From Pseudomonadota bacterium (lineage in GTDB: Bacteria; Desulfobacterota; Syntrophorhabdia; Syntrophorhabdales; Syntrophorhabdaceae), in contig JAPLKB010000042.1 in assembly GCA_026388275.1 (NCBI GenBank), positions 17,744 through 81,743 of the forward strand: DNA of 64,000 nucleotides, given 5' to 3'. Of this stretch, positions 43,157-50,777 are shown piece by piece. Position 1 is the stretch's first letter, and every line of letters starts with the position of its first letter. Both the position numbers and the translations under genes were made by a program. The notes beneath the pieces are model-generated. The model made no database searches. It had not been told where the DNA came from and saw only the letters and a list, made by a program, of their open reading frames with translations.

Positions 43157-44763
43157 TATATTTTCCTCTCACGTCCCTGCCAGTATTTCTCCCTTATCTG
43201 CCGCTTCAATATCTTCCCCTGAGGGTTCTTAGGAAGAGACTGCACAAATTCTACTGATCTGGGAACCTTGTACCGGCCAAGATGTTCCCTGCAGAAGGCG
43301 GTAATGTCATCGCTTCCCACCTCATGTCCTTCTTTCAAAGTTATTACTGCATGCACCCGCTCCACCCATTTCTCATCGGGTACACCGATGACTGCAGCTT
43401 CCGATACTGCCGGGTGTTTGTAAAGTACTTCTTCAATTTCCCTGGGAAAGACATTTTCCCCGCCTGTGATGATCATGTCTTTCTTTCTATCAACAATATA
43501 AATAAACCCTTTTTCGTCATAATAACCCATATCGCCGGTGTGGAGCCATCCATTGGCCATTACATCGCGTGTTTCAACAGGCTTACGCCAGTAGCCCGTC
43601 ATCACGGCTTTGCTCTGCATCACAATTTCTCCAACTTCATGAGGTCTTGCATCGTTATCATTTTCATCCACAATCCTTGCATGGACCCAGACGCAGGGCT
43701 GCCCGCAGGAAGCAAGCACTTTTTGCTCTTCAGGAGACATATCAGGAAACTGATGGAATTCCAGTGGAAGAATGGCTATATCAGGTCCGGACTCTGACTG
43801 TCCGTAACCCTGCCCGAAAATCGCACCGAATCGGGCAATTCCTTTCCGCAGAAGTTCCAACGGCATCGGAGAGGCTGCATACCATATCTGCTTGAGACTT
43901 TTCAGATCATACTTATCAATATCAGGCAGAGCCAGCATGCCTACAAGCTGAGTGGGAACAATATGGACATCCGTTGCCCACTCATCCTCAATGGTCTTAA
44001 GGGTAGCTGCAGGGTCAAAGGACCTCTGAGGCATGATCACATTGCATGCACCCACATAAAAAAACGCCCAGAAATGGGACCAGCCGCCTATATGAAACAG
44101 GGGCAGGATCATTACATGCTTATTGCCCGGCTGAAGACCCGCAGTGAGCACCTTGGTGCGCGCCTCTTCCATCTTACGCAAATGGGTATAGACTGCACCG
44201 CGCGGAACACCGGTGGTTCCACTGGTATAAAAGATTACGAAGGGGTCATCCTCCTCAATCTGGACATCCGGTTCTTCTTTTGAATATGTTTCGAGCAATT
44301 TATCATGTGTGAGCATTTCCGGAACAATCCCCTCAAGGGAAATGTAATGTCTGACTCCCTGCAGACGAGGTCTCAACTGATTAACTATTTCCACCAACTC
44401 CGGACCTACAAAGAGTACCTTGACCTCAGAATAATTAATTATATAATCGAGCTCATCTGCCTGCATCCTTGGGCTGAATGGGGATACAATGAATCCGCCC
44501 TTCATTCCCGCCCCGTAGACGTCAGTATATTCGAGACAGTTCCAGGAAAGGATGCCTATACCGTCACCCTTCTTGAGTCCAAGTTCCTGGAGTGCACGGA
44601 TAAGGCTATTCACGCGGGCATTATATTGAGAAAAGCTGATCCTCTGAGCCCCGTATATAAATGCCTCCCTGTCAGGGCGAAGCAGCGCATTCCTGTATAT
44701 AATATCTGCATAGGTGCCTATTGGGTAGCGGCTAAGCTCTTTTAGTATTAATGCTTCCGACAT
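43156..44763 (-). CDS. Acyl-/aryl-CoA ligase (AMP-forming)
   Basis: Activates a carboxylic acid as acyl-AMP and then CoA thioester; 535 residues. The phosphate loop is FVIFYTSGTTGVPRGAV (about residue 180), the A5 motif is GQGYGQSESG, A7 is WLHTGDMGYYDEKG, and the C-terminal lysine is in NPQGKILKRQIREKY. Substrate cannot be read directly. The adjacent hydroxybenzoyl-CoA-reductase-like genes favour a hydroxybenzoate or other aromatic acid; fatty acids are the alternative. GGAGG precedes the ATG. Its stop codon borders a palindromic element. Confidence 0.88.
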   Translation of the reverse strand: MSEALILKELSRYPIGTYADIIYRNALLRPDREAFIYGAQRISFSQYNARVNSLIRALQELGLKKGDGIGILSWNCLEYTDVYGAGMKGGFIVSPFSPRMQADELDYIINYSEVKVLFVGPELVEIVNQLRPRLQGVRHYISLEGIVPEMLTHDKLLETYSKEEPDVQIEEDDPFVIFYTSGTTGVPRGAVYTHLRKMEEARTKVLTAGLQPGNKHVMILPLFHIGGWSHFWAFFYVGACNVIMPQRSFDPAATLKTIEDEWATDVHIVPTQLVGMLALPDIDKYDLKSLKQIWYAASPMPLELLRKGIARFGAIFGQGYGQSESGPDIAILPLEFHQFPDMSPEEQKVLASCGQPCVWVHARIVDENDNDARPHEVGEIVMQSKAVMTGYWRKPVETRDVMANGWLHTGDMGYYDEKGFIYIVDRKKDMIITGGENVFPREIEEVLYKHPAVSEAAVIGVPDEKWVERVHAVITLKEGHEVGSDDITAFCREHLGRYKVPRSVEFVQSLPKNPQGKILKRQIREKYWQGRERKI

Positions 44764-44857
44764 CTTTACCTCCTTTTATCTCGTTCGATTCAAAAGTTTA
44801 TGCCTTATTGCTGTTTCTGTTTTGAGCAGTTTTATGTGTCCGCTTTTTCTCCTGGTC

Positions 44858-44995
44858 GGTCAACGGCATGATTGCAATGTCCATCTGCGGCGATATGCTT
44901 CACCTTGCGATCCTCCGACGTACGTTCAGTACGCCTACGGCCTGCAAGGCTTGCATCTCATCCACATCTGAGACATTGCTGCCATGCCGCTGACC
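44858..44995. repeat. Dispersed palindromic element, copy 3
   Basis: Arms GGTCAACGGCATG and CATGCCGCTGACC pair over 13 bp with one mismatch, and inner segments GCAATGTC/GACATTGC also pair. The core CCGACGTACGTTCAGTACGCCT is the reverse complement of that in copy 4. It lies just upstream of the ligase gene. Confidence 0.85.
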
Positions 44996-45003
44996 ACTCA
45001 ACC

Positions 45004-45033
45004 CGGATTCACATATACACTTATGTGAATCCG
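45004..45033. terminator. Perfect 12-bp hairpin downstream of hcrA
   Basis: CGGATTCACATA and TATGTGAATCCG flank a 6-nt loop about 105 bp after the hcrA stop on the minus strand. No T-run follows on that strand, so it may be a processing or weak termination signal. Confidence 0.4.
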
Positions 45034-45137
45034 TAATAAAGAAGGGGGTGAATTTCTTTATTTTCATTTCTATGTTTTACCTCTCCTTTATTTTGCCTTG
45101 TAGAGGTTCGATCTTACACAATCTTCATACCAATTTT

Positions 45138-47471
45138 TCATGTAACTTTTTTAACAATACCTTCCATCCATCTCCCCTTCTCTTTCAGCGCCTTCACTAT
45201 CTTTTCCGGTGTAACGGGAAGTTCCTTGAACCATATACCCGTAGCATCGTGGATGGCGCTGATAACTGAAGGGGGAGTGCTCACGTGACTTCCTTCAGAA
45301 GCCTCCTTTGCCCCGAAAGGACCGTCGGGGTCATCAGTAATAATATCTATTACTTTTATGTCGGGTACATCGGTAGAGCGGGGCATCTTGTAATCAAGGA
45401 AGGTCGGGTTGAGTGTTTTGCCCCTGTCCATGATGAAATCTTCATAAATAGCCTGTCCCATGCCCTGTACAGCGCCGCCTTCGTTCTGGCTCTCAGCCCC
45501 GATGGGGTTCAGCGGTCTCCCGCAGTCATGGGCAATCGTAAAATCGGTGACTGTAACATGTCCGGTCTCCATATCCACATTGGCACGGGTCGTTTGTGCG
45601 GTAAAGCTAAAAGCCGTGCCGGAATTACCTCTACCTGTCTCGAAATCGAGCGGTTCGATCCCATAGCCTGAGTACCCCTTCCCTATAATGACAGCACCGG
45701 AACCGGAATAACAGGCAATCTTGGCCAGTTGCTCAAAAGATATTTGTCGTGAGGGATCTGATTTAAGACACACTATTGAGTTCTTGATTTCAATCTCCTC
45801 CGGCTTCACCTTCCATAGAGTGCTCAGAATATCAATGAGTTGTTTCCTTGCATCAGCAGCAGCTATTTGAACGGCCTGGCCTGCAAGGACCGTCACGCGG
45901 CTTCCGTAACTTCCCGCATCGACAGGCGTATAGAAGGAGTCAACACGCTTAAAATCAATATCCCGGAGTTTCACCCCCAGTTCCTCTGCCGCAATCATAG
46001 CAAGAACTGTGTCAGACCCCTGTCCGCAATCCGTAGCGCCGGTGATCAGATTCACAGTACCATCTTCGCATATCCTGACAATAGCTGCGCAGGATTGGTG
46101 GCCAAGCTGACGAGCCCCGCTCATATAGGCAGTGGCAGACATCCCCACTCCATAGGAAACATTACCGCTTCGTTTTGGGACCTTGTCTTTTTCAGCCCAG
46201 AGCGGGTCTCCGACAAGTGTCCGTATGGCTTCTTTAATCCCGCATGTTTTGATGGTTATATCGTTGATGGTCCGGTAGACAGTTCCCGGTTCCGGATTAT
46301 CGATTGCATTCCTCATACGGATATCCACAGGGTCGATACCCAGCTCTTCGGCCATCATCTCCATCTGAATCTCACATGCAAAGCGCGTGTGCGTTACGCC
46401 ATGACCCCGCATTGCTGCGCAGATAGGGTTATTTGTAAATGCCCTGTAAGCATCATGCTTAAAGTTAGGAAGCTTGTAAGGCAGAGGCGTTGCACATCCG
46501 GTAAGATACATGGTGAGGGGACTCACAGCAGTATAGCCGCCGCCGTCAGCCACAACGCGGCTCTGAATGGCAGTGATTAATCCATCTTTTGTCATACCCA
46601 TCTTGTTGTAAACAAGCATGGAGTGTCTCCTCTTGGAAACGGTCAGTTCCTCTTCCTGTGTGTAAACGAACTTAACAGGTTTCCCTGTCTTTTTAGAAAG
46701 CATTACAGCACAGAAGTCGCCGGCTACAGAGTCATTCTTTGTGCCTCCGAAACCACCGCCGATAAAAGGCTGGATTACCCTTATCTTCGACAGGGGAAGT
46801 CCGAAACAGGCCGCAAGGTGCCGGTAATGGAAGTAGGGGCTCTGCTTTGCCGCCCATACAGTAATAGAACCGGAAGGATCATACCATGCCAGCGATGCAG
46901 GCGGTTCCAGATAACCCTTTGTTGCCCTGGAAGTCCTGAAGCGATCTTCCCTGACCAGATATGACTCTGCAAAGGCTTTTTCCACATCGCCGAAGTTCCA
47001 GTGGTATTCCACGCTCACATTGTTGGGCCGATAATCATGAATAACCGGTGCACCTTCCTGCATTGCCTCTTCAGGATCGAATACTCCAGGAAGTTCTTCA
47101 TATTCCACCTTGATAAGATCACACGCCTCTTCGGCAATATCTTCATCTATGGCTGCAACACCGGCTACGCCTTCCATATAGTAACGAACTTTATCCATGG
47201 CTAAGGGCGGTTCATCTCTGGTGGTTGCCATAAAACCCCAGGTCCACCCGTTAAAATCTTTTGCTGTAACAACAGCTTTTACACCGGGTAGACGTTCTGC
47301 CTTGCTTGTATCAATGTTGAGAATTCTTGCATGGGCATAGGGTGAACGTACCACTTTACACCAGAGCATATTGGGCAGGGAATAGTCGGCAGCATACTTT
47401 GCCTGGCCCATGACTTTTTCTCTGCCGTCAACCCTTGGCACTCTTTTACCTATTACATTATATTCTTTCAT
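45138..47471 (-). CDS. hcrA: Xanthine-dehydrogenase-family Mo subunit, 4-hydroxybenzoyl-CoA reductase alpha-like
   Basis: The catalytic molybdopterin-cytosine-dinucleotide subunit of 777 residues (Thauera HcrA about 769). Seen: the N-terminal domain RVPRVDGREKVMGQAKYAAD, the Mo-cofactor loops IGGGFGGTKND and AAMRGHGVTHTRF, TDCGQGSDT, and the active-site glutamate in GPFGAKEASEG. The PFGAKE form is the one I associate with 4-hydroxybenzoyl-CoA reductases. These remove a phenolic hydroxyl from 4-hydroxybenzoyl-CoA to give benzoyl-CoA. It overlaps hcrC by 4 bp. The FAD subunit's missing loop leaves the exact reaction open. Confidence 0.85.
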   Translation of the reverse strand: MKEYNVIGKRVPRVDGREKVMGQAKYAADYSLPNMLWCKVVRSPYAHARILNIDTSKAERLPGVKAVVTAKDFNGWTWGFMATTRDEPPLAMDKVRYYMEGVAGVAAIDEDIAEEACDLIKVEYEELPGVFDPEEAMQEGAPVIHDYRPNNVSVEYHWNFGDVEKAFAESYLVREDRFRTSRATKGYLEPPASLAWYDPSGSITVWAAKQSPYFHYRHLAACFGLPLSKIRVIQPFIGGGFGGTKNDSVAGDFCAVMLSKKTGKPVKFVYTQEEELTVSKRRHSMLVYNKMGMTKDGLITAIQSRVVADGGGYTAVSPLTMYLTGCATPLPYKLPNFKHDAYRAFTNNPICAAMRGHGVTHTRFACEIQMEMMAEELGIDPVDIRMRNAIDNPEPGTVYRTINDITIKTCGIKEAIRTLVGDPLWAEKDKVPKRSGNVSYGVGMSATAYMSGARQLGHQSCAAIVRICEDGTVNLITGATDCGQGSDTVLAMIAAEELGVKLRDIDFKRVDSFYTPVDAGSYGSRVTVLAGQAVQIAAADARKQLIDILSTLWKVKPEEIEIKNSIVCLKSDPSRQISFEQLAKIACYSGSGAVIIGKGYSGYGIEPLDFETGRGNSGTAFSFTAQTTRANVDMETGHVTVTDFTIAHDCGRPLNPIGAESQNEGGAVQGMGQAIYEDFIMDRGKTLNPTFLDYKMPRSTDVPDIKVIDIITDDPDGPFGAKEASEGSHVSTPPSVISAIHDATGIWFKELPVTPEKIVKALKEKGRWMEGIVKKVT

Positions 47472-47950
47472 AAATCACCCTCACCTTGCCGTATCCGCTG
47501 AGCGGCTACCTTCACTGATTCGATAATCTTCGTGTAGCCTGTACAGCGGCAAAAATTGCCTTCCAATCCCTTTCGTATCTCTTCGTCGGTGGGGTTATTG
47601 TTCGCATCAAGGAGCACCTTTGCGGAAAGGATCATGCCGGGGGTGCAAAAACCGCACTGCATGCCGCCTGCTTCAAGAAAAGCCTCCTGTATCGGGTGAA
47701 GCTTGTCCCCGTCGGCAAGGCCTTCTATGGTTGTGATCTCTTTGCCGTTGGCTTCCGCTGCCAATACCAGGCAGGCGTTAACAGCTTTACCTTCCATGAT
47801 TATTGTGCAAGCTCCGCATTCTCCTGCATTACAGCCTTCCTTTGTCCCTGTTAATCCAAGATCATCACGTAAAATTTCAAGGAGTGTAGACCAGGGTTTG
47901 ATCTGGAGACCATAATCTCTGCCATTAACGATTATATGTATTTGTTCCAC
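47468..47950 (-). CDS. hcrC: Mo-hydroxylase [2Fe-2S] subunit, 4-hydroxybenzoyl-CoA reductase gamma-like
   Basis: A small iron-sulfur subunit of 160 residues. The plant-type ferredoxin cluster is TKEGCNAGECGACTIIMEG plus VNACL; the second cluster is MQCGFCTPGM and GNFCRCTGY. All eight cysteines are present. I start at the GTG at 47950, seven bases after AAGGAGG, giving the length of known HcrC (about 161); the longer frame has no ribosome site. It relays electrons between FAD and Mo subunits, and overlaps hcrA by 4 bp. Confidence 0.93.
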   Translation of the reverse strand: MEQIHIIVNGRDYGLQIKPWSTLLEILRDDLGLTGTKEGCNAGECGACTIIMEGKAVNACLVLAAEANGKEITTIEGLADGDKLHPIQEAFLEAGGMQCGFCTPGMILSAKVLLDANNNPTDEEIRKGLEGNFCRCTGYTKIIESVKVAAQRIRQGEGDL

Positions 47951-47960
47951 AATTTCCTCC

Positions 47961-48842
47961 TTACTGAACAAAAACCTGCTTAAGAGCACGTTTCGTCAGG
48001 ATGTACACCATATCGCAGCGGTATTCTGCCGATGCCCGATGGTCATCTATAGGGCTGCACTCTGTTCCGGCCATCCGGGCTGCCTCTTCAATGATTTCAA
48101 GCGTTGGTTTCTGACCGAGGAGAACAGCTTCAGCTTTTCTTGCCCGCAGCGGGGTTGGCGCAACAGCCCCAAGGCCGATCCTGATATCTTTGCATATACC
48201 ATCAAAGAGCGCACCAAGGGCAGCTACACCCACAATCGCCAAATCCATTGAGTGCCGGGGTGCAAGCTTCAGATAAACCCCGCAGCTCGCCGGAGAAGGT
48301 TTCGGGACTGTAATTTCAATGACTATTTCATCACTTTGCAGGATTGTTTCGCAGGGGCCAACAAAATATTGATCAATGGGAACGATCCGCTCTCCATTTG
48401 GACCTTTAATCTTTACAGCTGCTTCCATTGTCAGCAGCGCCGGAGCGCTGTCGGCAGAGGGGACAGCATTGCAGATATTACCGGCAAAGGTTCCCCTGTT
48501 TCTTATTTGCGGAGAAGCCATACACGATGCAGCCTGTGCGATGGACGGATAGTATTGCCGGATAACAGGCGACTTCTCTATGGCGCTGATTGTGGTCAAA
48601 GGGCCAATCTTCAAACCGGACTGTTCATCATATGAAATGGTATCCAGTCCTCCTATTGCTTTCAAGTCAATCAAATATCGGGGGACATTGATAGCCCGTT
48701 GCTTTAACTGTGGAATCAAATCAGTACCGCCTGCAAGGAGCCTTGCCATCCCTTTGTGCTCGTTTAGAAGCGTTAAGGCATCATCAAGCGTCTTCGGCAT
48801 AACATAATCAAATCTTGGCAATTTTCGGTAAAATACGGCCAT
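47961..48842 (-). CDS. Mo-hydroxylase FAD subunit lacking the extra [4Fe-4S] loop
   Basis: A FAD-binding medium subunit of the xanthine dehydrogenase family, 293 residues. FAD motifs: LLAGGTDLIPQLKQ and RNRGTFAGNICNAVPSADSA. In true 4-hydroxybenzoyl-CoA reductases a Cys-rich insertion of about 40 residues, binding an additional [4Fe-4S] cluster, separates the GGNxC segment from PSDxAPAL. Here the two run straight on with no insertion. The protein is thus about 30 residues shorter than HcrB and should lack that cluster. It is the first gene of the B-C-A operon, 10 bp ahead of hcrC. Confidence 0.9.
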   Translation of the reverse strand: MAVFYRKLPRFDYVMPKTLDDALTLLNEHKGMARLLAGGTDLIPQLKQRAINVPRYLIDLKAIGGLDTISYDEQSGLKIGPLTTISAIEKSPVIRQYYPSIAQAASCMASPQIRNRGTFAGNICNAVPSADSAPALLTMEAAVKIKGPNGERIVPIDQYFVGPCETILQSDEIVIEITVPKPSPASCGVYLKLAPRHSMDLAIVGVAALGALFDGICKDIRIGLGAVAPTPLRARKAEAVLLGQKPTLEIIEEAARMAGTECSPIDDHRASAEYRCDMVYILTKRALKQVFVQ

Positions 48843-49162
48843 AGCGGACTCCTTTTAAAATATTGTTCACCGGCATAATTTTATAATATTTTAAGTACAT
48901 ATACAAATCCATAAATATCCGGATATTCTAAACTTTTTCTGTCTTAAATAGTTTAAAAACTTTAATATCATATGTTTGATTATATCAGTATCATTGCTCT
49001 TGTGTAAATAGTCGAAAGAGTTTCGGGCTCTATAATGTCGATAGGCAGAACCTGTGAAAAATGACATAAATTACAACGTATCATGGCAGAGACAGGCTCT
49101 TGTCTTCGGCTCGTACTTTTGATAGTATTATTCCAAGGCGAATTGCTTAAAGGAGATGGAAA
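48843..49162. other. 320-bp divergent region, Mo-hydroxylase operon / VOC gene
   Basis: AT-rich on the operon side and without a gene. It must hold both promoters; I cannot place convincing -35/-10 pairs. A TGATTATATCA palindrome lies near 48977. Confidence 0.5.
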
Positions 49163-49582
49163 ATGAAACCGCGAATTAATATGATTACTCTTGGCATTAT
49201 GGATATGGACAGGGCAACTCGGTTTTACGAAGATGGACTCGGCCTTCCCCGCATGCCTTTTGAGGGAGGCGCTGCTTTTTTCACGCTGAACGGCTCATGG
49301 TTGTCATTGTACCCATGGAATGCACTCGCTGATGATGCTACTGTAACTTCAAATGGAACCGGTTTTCGCGGAATTACGCTGGCTCATGTAGTGTCGAGCA
49401 AAGAGGAAGTCAGGGATGTAATTAACCGGGCTGTTGAGTCCGGAGGAAAGCTTATTAAACCGGCGCAGGATGTGTTTTGGGGCGGCTACTCCGGATACTT
49501 TGCTGATCCTGATGGACATTTATGGGAAGTAGCCTGGAATCCCCATTTCTGGCCTGGGCCTAAAGAAGATGGAAAAGCATAA
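49163..49582 (+). CDS. VOC (glyoxalase/dioxygenase) superfamily protein
   Basis: A 139-residue metal-binding beta-alpha-beta fold. The N-terminal module is INMITLGIMDMDRATRFYED; the metal-site C-terminus is GYSGYFADPDGHLWEVAWNP with the usual Asp/Glu pattern. Substrate is unknown: glyoxalase, epimerase or resistance roles all occur in this family. AAAGGAGAT precedes the ATG. It is a single gene, divergent from the Mo-hydroxylase operon. Confidence 0.88.
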   Translation: MKPRINMITLGIMDMDRATRFYEDGLGLPRMPFEGGAAFFTLNGSWLSLYPWNALADDATVTSNGTGFRGITLAHVVSSKEEVRDVINRAVESGGKLIKPAQDVFWGGYSGYFADPDGHLWEVAWNPHFWPGPKEDGKA

Positions 49583-50331
49583 CCAGGATATCAGTGGAAC
49601 CTGATAGAACCATATCTCACTGAGCAGCGTATTGTGCATAGATATCTGATAAGAGAATCAGGAATCAGGGGACGTAATTGACAATATTCACTAGTCGTGT
49701 TAGCCAACTACGCTCCTTCACCTCTCCGTCTTAGCTTTTCTTTCGCCTGAACGCAAGTCCGGCAAAACCACTGGCAAGGGGGAAAACAAAGGGGTCTGCC
49801 CTTGACATTTGAATTATTGGCAAGACTATAGGAAAGGTAGTAATGCCAAACAAGTTAAATAACAACAAGTTGCCCAACACAAAAATTGAAAAATTTAAAC
49901 TTTCTTATCTTTACGGTATTATTACTAAAAGAGATGGTATTGTCAGAAGTTAAATGAAAAGCAGGTACACAGAATGAGTATTACAGGCGCTTACAAGGAG
50001 AAAACAGGGGGAGGGAAATGAAGTATGGAAATGAAGAAATCCTTCTTCATTTCTGCCGGATTCATATCAGCGAATAAAGGCAGATGGGAATCCGGCTTGA
50101 GTGGGCGACGGCATGTCGGGAATGTTCAGGTTTGGATGGGCTGTAAGCATTGCAGGCTGTAGGCGTACTGAACGTACGTCGGAAGATCGCAAAGCGCAGC
50201 AGACCGCCAAAGATGGATATTCCCGAACATGCCATTGACCGACCAGGGGAACAAAGACAAACTGCTCAAGAATAAGAGCAAAAGGTAAGAAATTTTTGAC
50301 AATACCAAAGAGATTGCCCGGAGGTAGGAAA
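49583..50331. other. 749-bp region before hicB
   Basis: No gene. It contains palindromic element copy 4 (50103-50240). Around 49673-49815 there are GGGGACGTAATTGACA and CCCTTGACATTTG segments that look like the edges of an old insertion, but no transposase frame is readable. Confidence 0.55.
50103..50240. repeat. Dispersed palindromic element, copy 4
   Basis: Arms around CGGCATGTCGGGAATGTTC (50109-50127) and GATATTCCCGAACATGCC (50216-50233) pair imperfectly, with core GTAGGCGTACTGAACGTACG (50159-50178) then TCGGA. In copy 3 the GGGAAT/ATTCCC pair is replaced by GCAATG/CATTGC: both sides of the stem change together. Confidence 0.85.
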
Positions 50332-50529
50332 ATGGAAACAAAAATGAAAATGATTTATTGGAAAGGCAAAAAGTTCTGGGTTGGCAAGCTGCTTGAACAT
50401 CCTGAGATAATGACTCAAGGCGAAACACTTGAAGAATTGGAAGAAAATATGAAAGACGCATATATACTTATGGCTATGGAAGATGTTCCTGAACATCACG
50501 AAGTAAGAGAACTTGATCTTAATATATGA
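50332..50529 (+). CDS. hicB: HicB-family antitoxin
   Basis: A 65-residue HicB-like domain (METKMKMIYWKGKKFWVGKL; GETLEELEENMKDAYILMAM). It begins at the ATG at 50332, behind GGAGGTAGG. HicB proteins block the RNase HicA and usually regulate their operon. Here only the first codons of hicA remain downstream, with the ATGA overlap preserved, so this is an orphan antitoxin. Confidence 0.82.
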   Translation: METKMKMIYWKGKKFWVGKLLEHPEIMTQGETLEELEENMKDAYILMAMEDVPEHHEVRELDLNI

Positions 50530-50636
50530 ACAGAAAAGAATTGATAAAAAGAATCACCGTTGCCGAGTGCGTGTTTGTAAAGACTATGGGGTCAAATCTT
50601 TTATTCTTTACATTATCCCCTTTTTTTAATACATGA
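50526..50636 (+). pseudogene. hicA: Truncated hicA toxin gene
   Basis: Starts with ATGA overlap on hicB and reads MNRKELIKRITVAECVFVKT, the normal HicA N-terminus with its first helix and strand. From the GGGGTCAAATC at about 50588 the frame runs into dispersed repeat B and stops at 50636. The catalytic His and double-stranded-RNA-binding fold are missing, so the toxin is dead. Confidence 0.75.
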
Positions 50637-50760
50637 GGGAACATGGATTGATATTTTTTTAATAGCGGGACTGGCCGCAAATGAGCTGTCAGGATCCCTG
50701 TGCAGGTCAGCCATGAGGGCTGCCAACATTAAGAATCCTCCAGCCCCACCCTATGCAAGG
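50588..50760. repeat. Dispersed repeat B, copy 2 (disrupts hicA)
   Basis: From GGGGTCAAATCTTTTATTC to about CCACCCTATGCAAGG. It shares the AAATGAGCTGTCAG, CATGAGG and AACATTAA blocks with 38626-38955. Its left end lies exactly at the point where HicA similarity stops; its right end reaches the rhlE stop. Confidence 0.65.
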
Positions 50761-50777
50761 TGCGTCAGGGTACCCTT

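Larger units (their letters stand above)
44764..45137. other. 374-bp gap between the Mo-hydroxylase operon and the ligase
   Basis: No gene. It contains palindromic element copy 3 (44858-44995) and a perfect hairpin at 45004-45033. Confidence 0.6.

Noticed and set aside
49673..49820. Possible insertion-sequence remnant (GGGGACGTAATTGACA and CCCTTGACATTTG)
   Set aside because: Suggestive of the edge of an old REP-type transposase element, but no transposase frame, inverted ends or target duplication can be shown.
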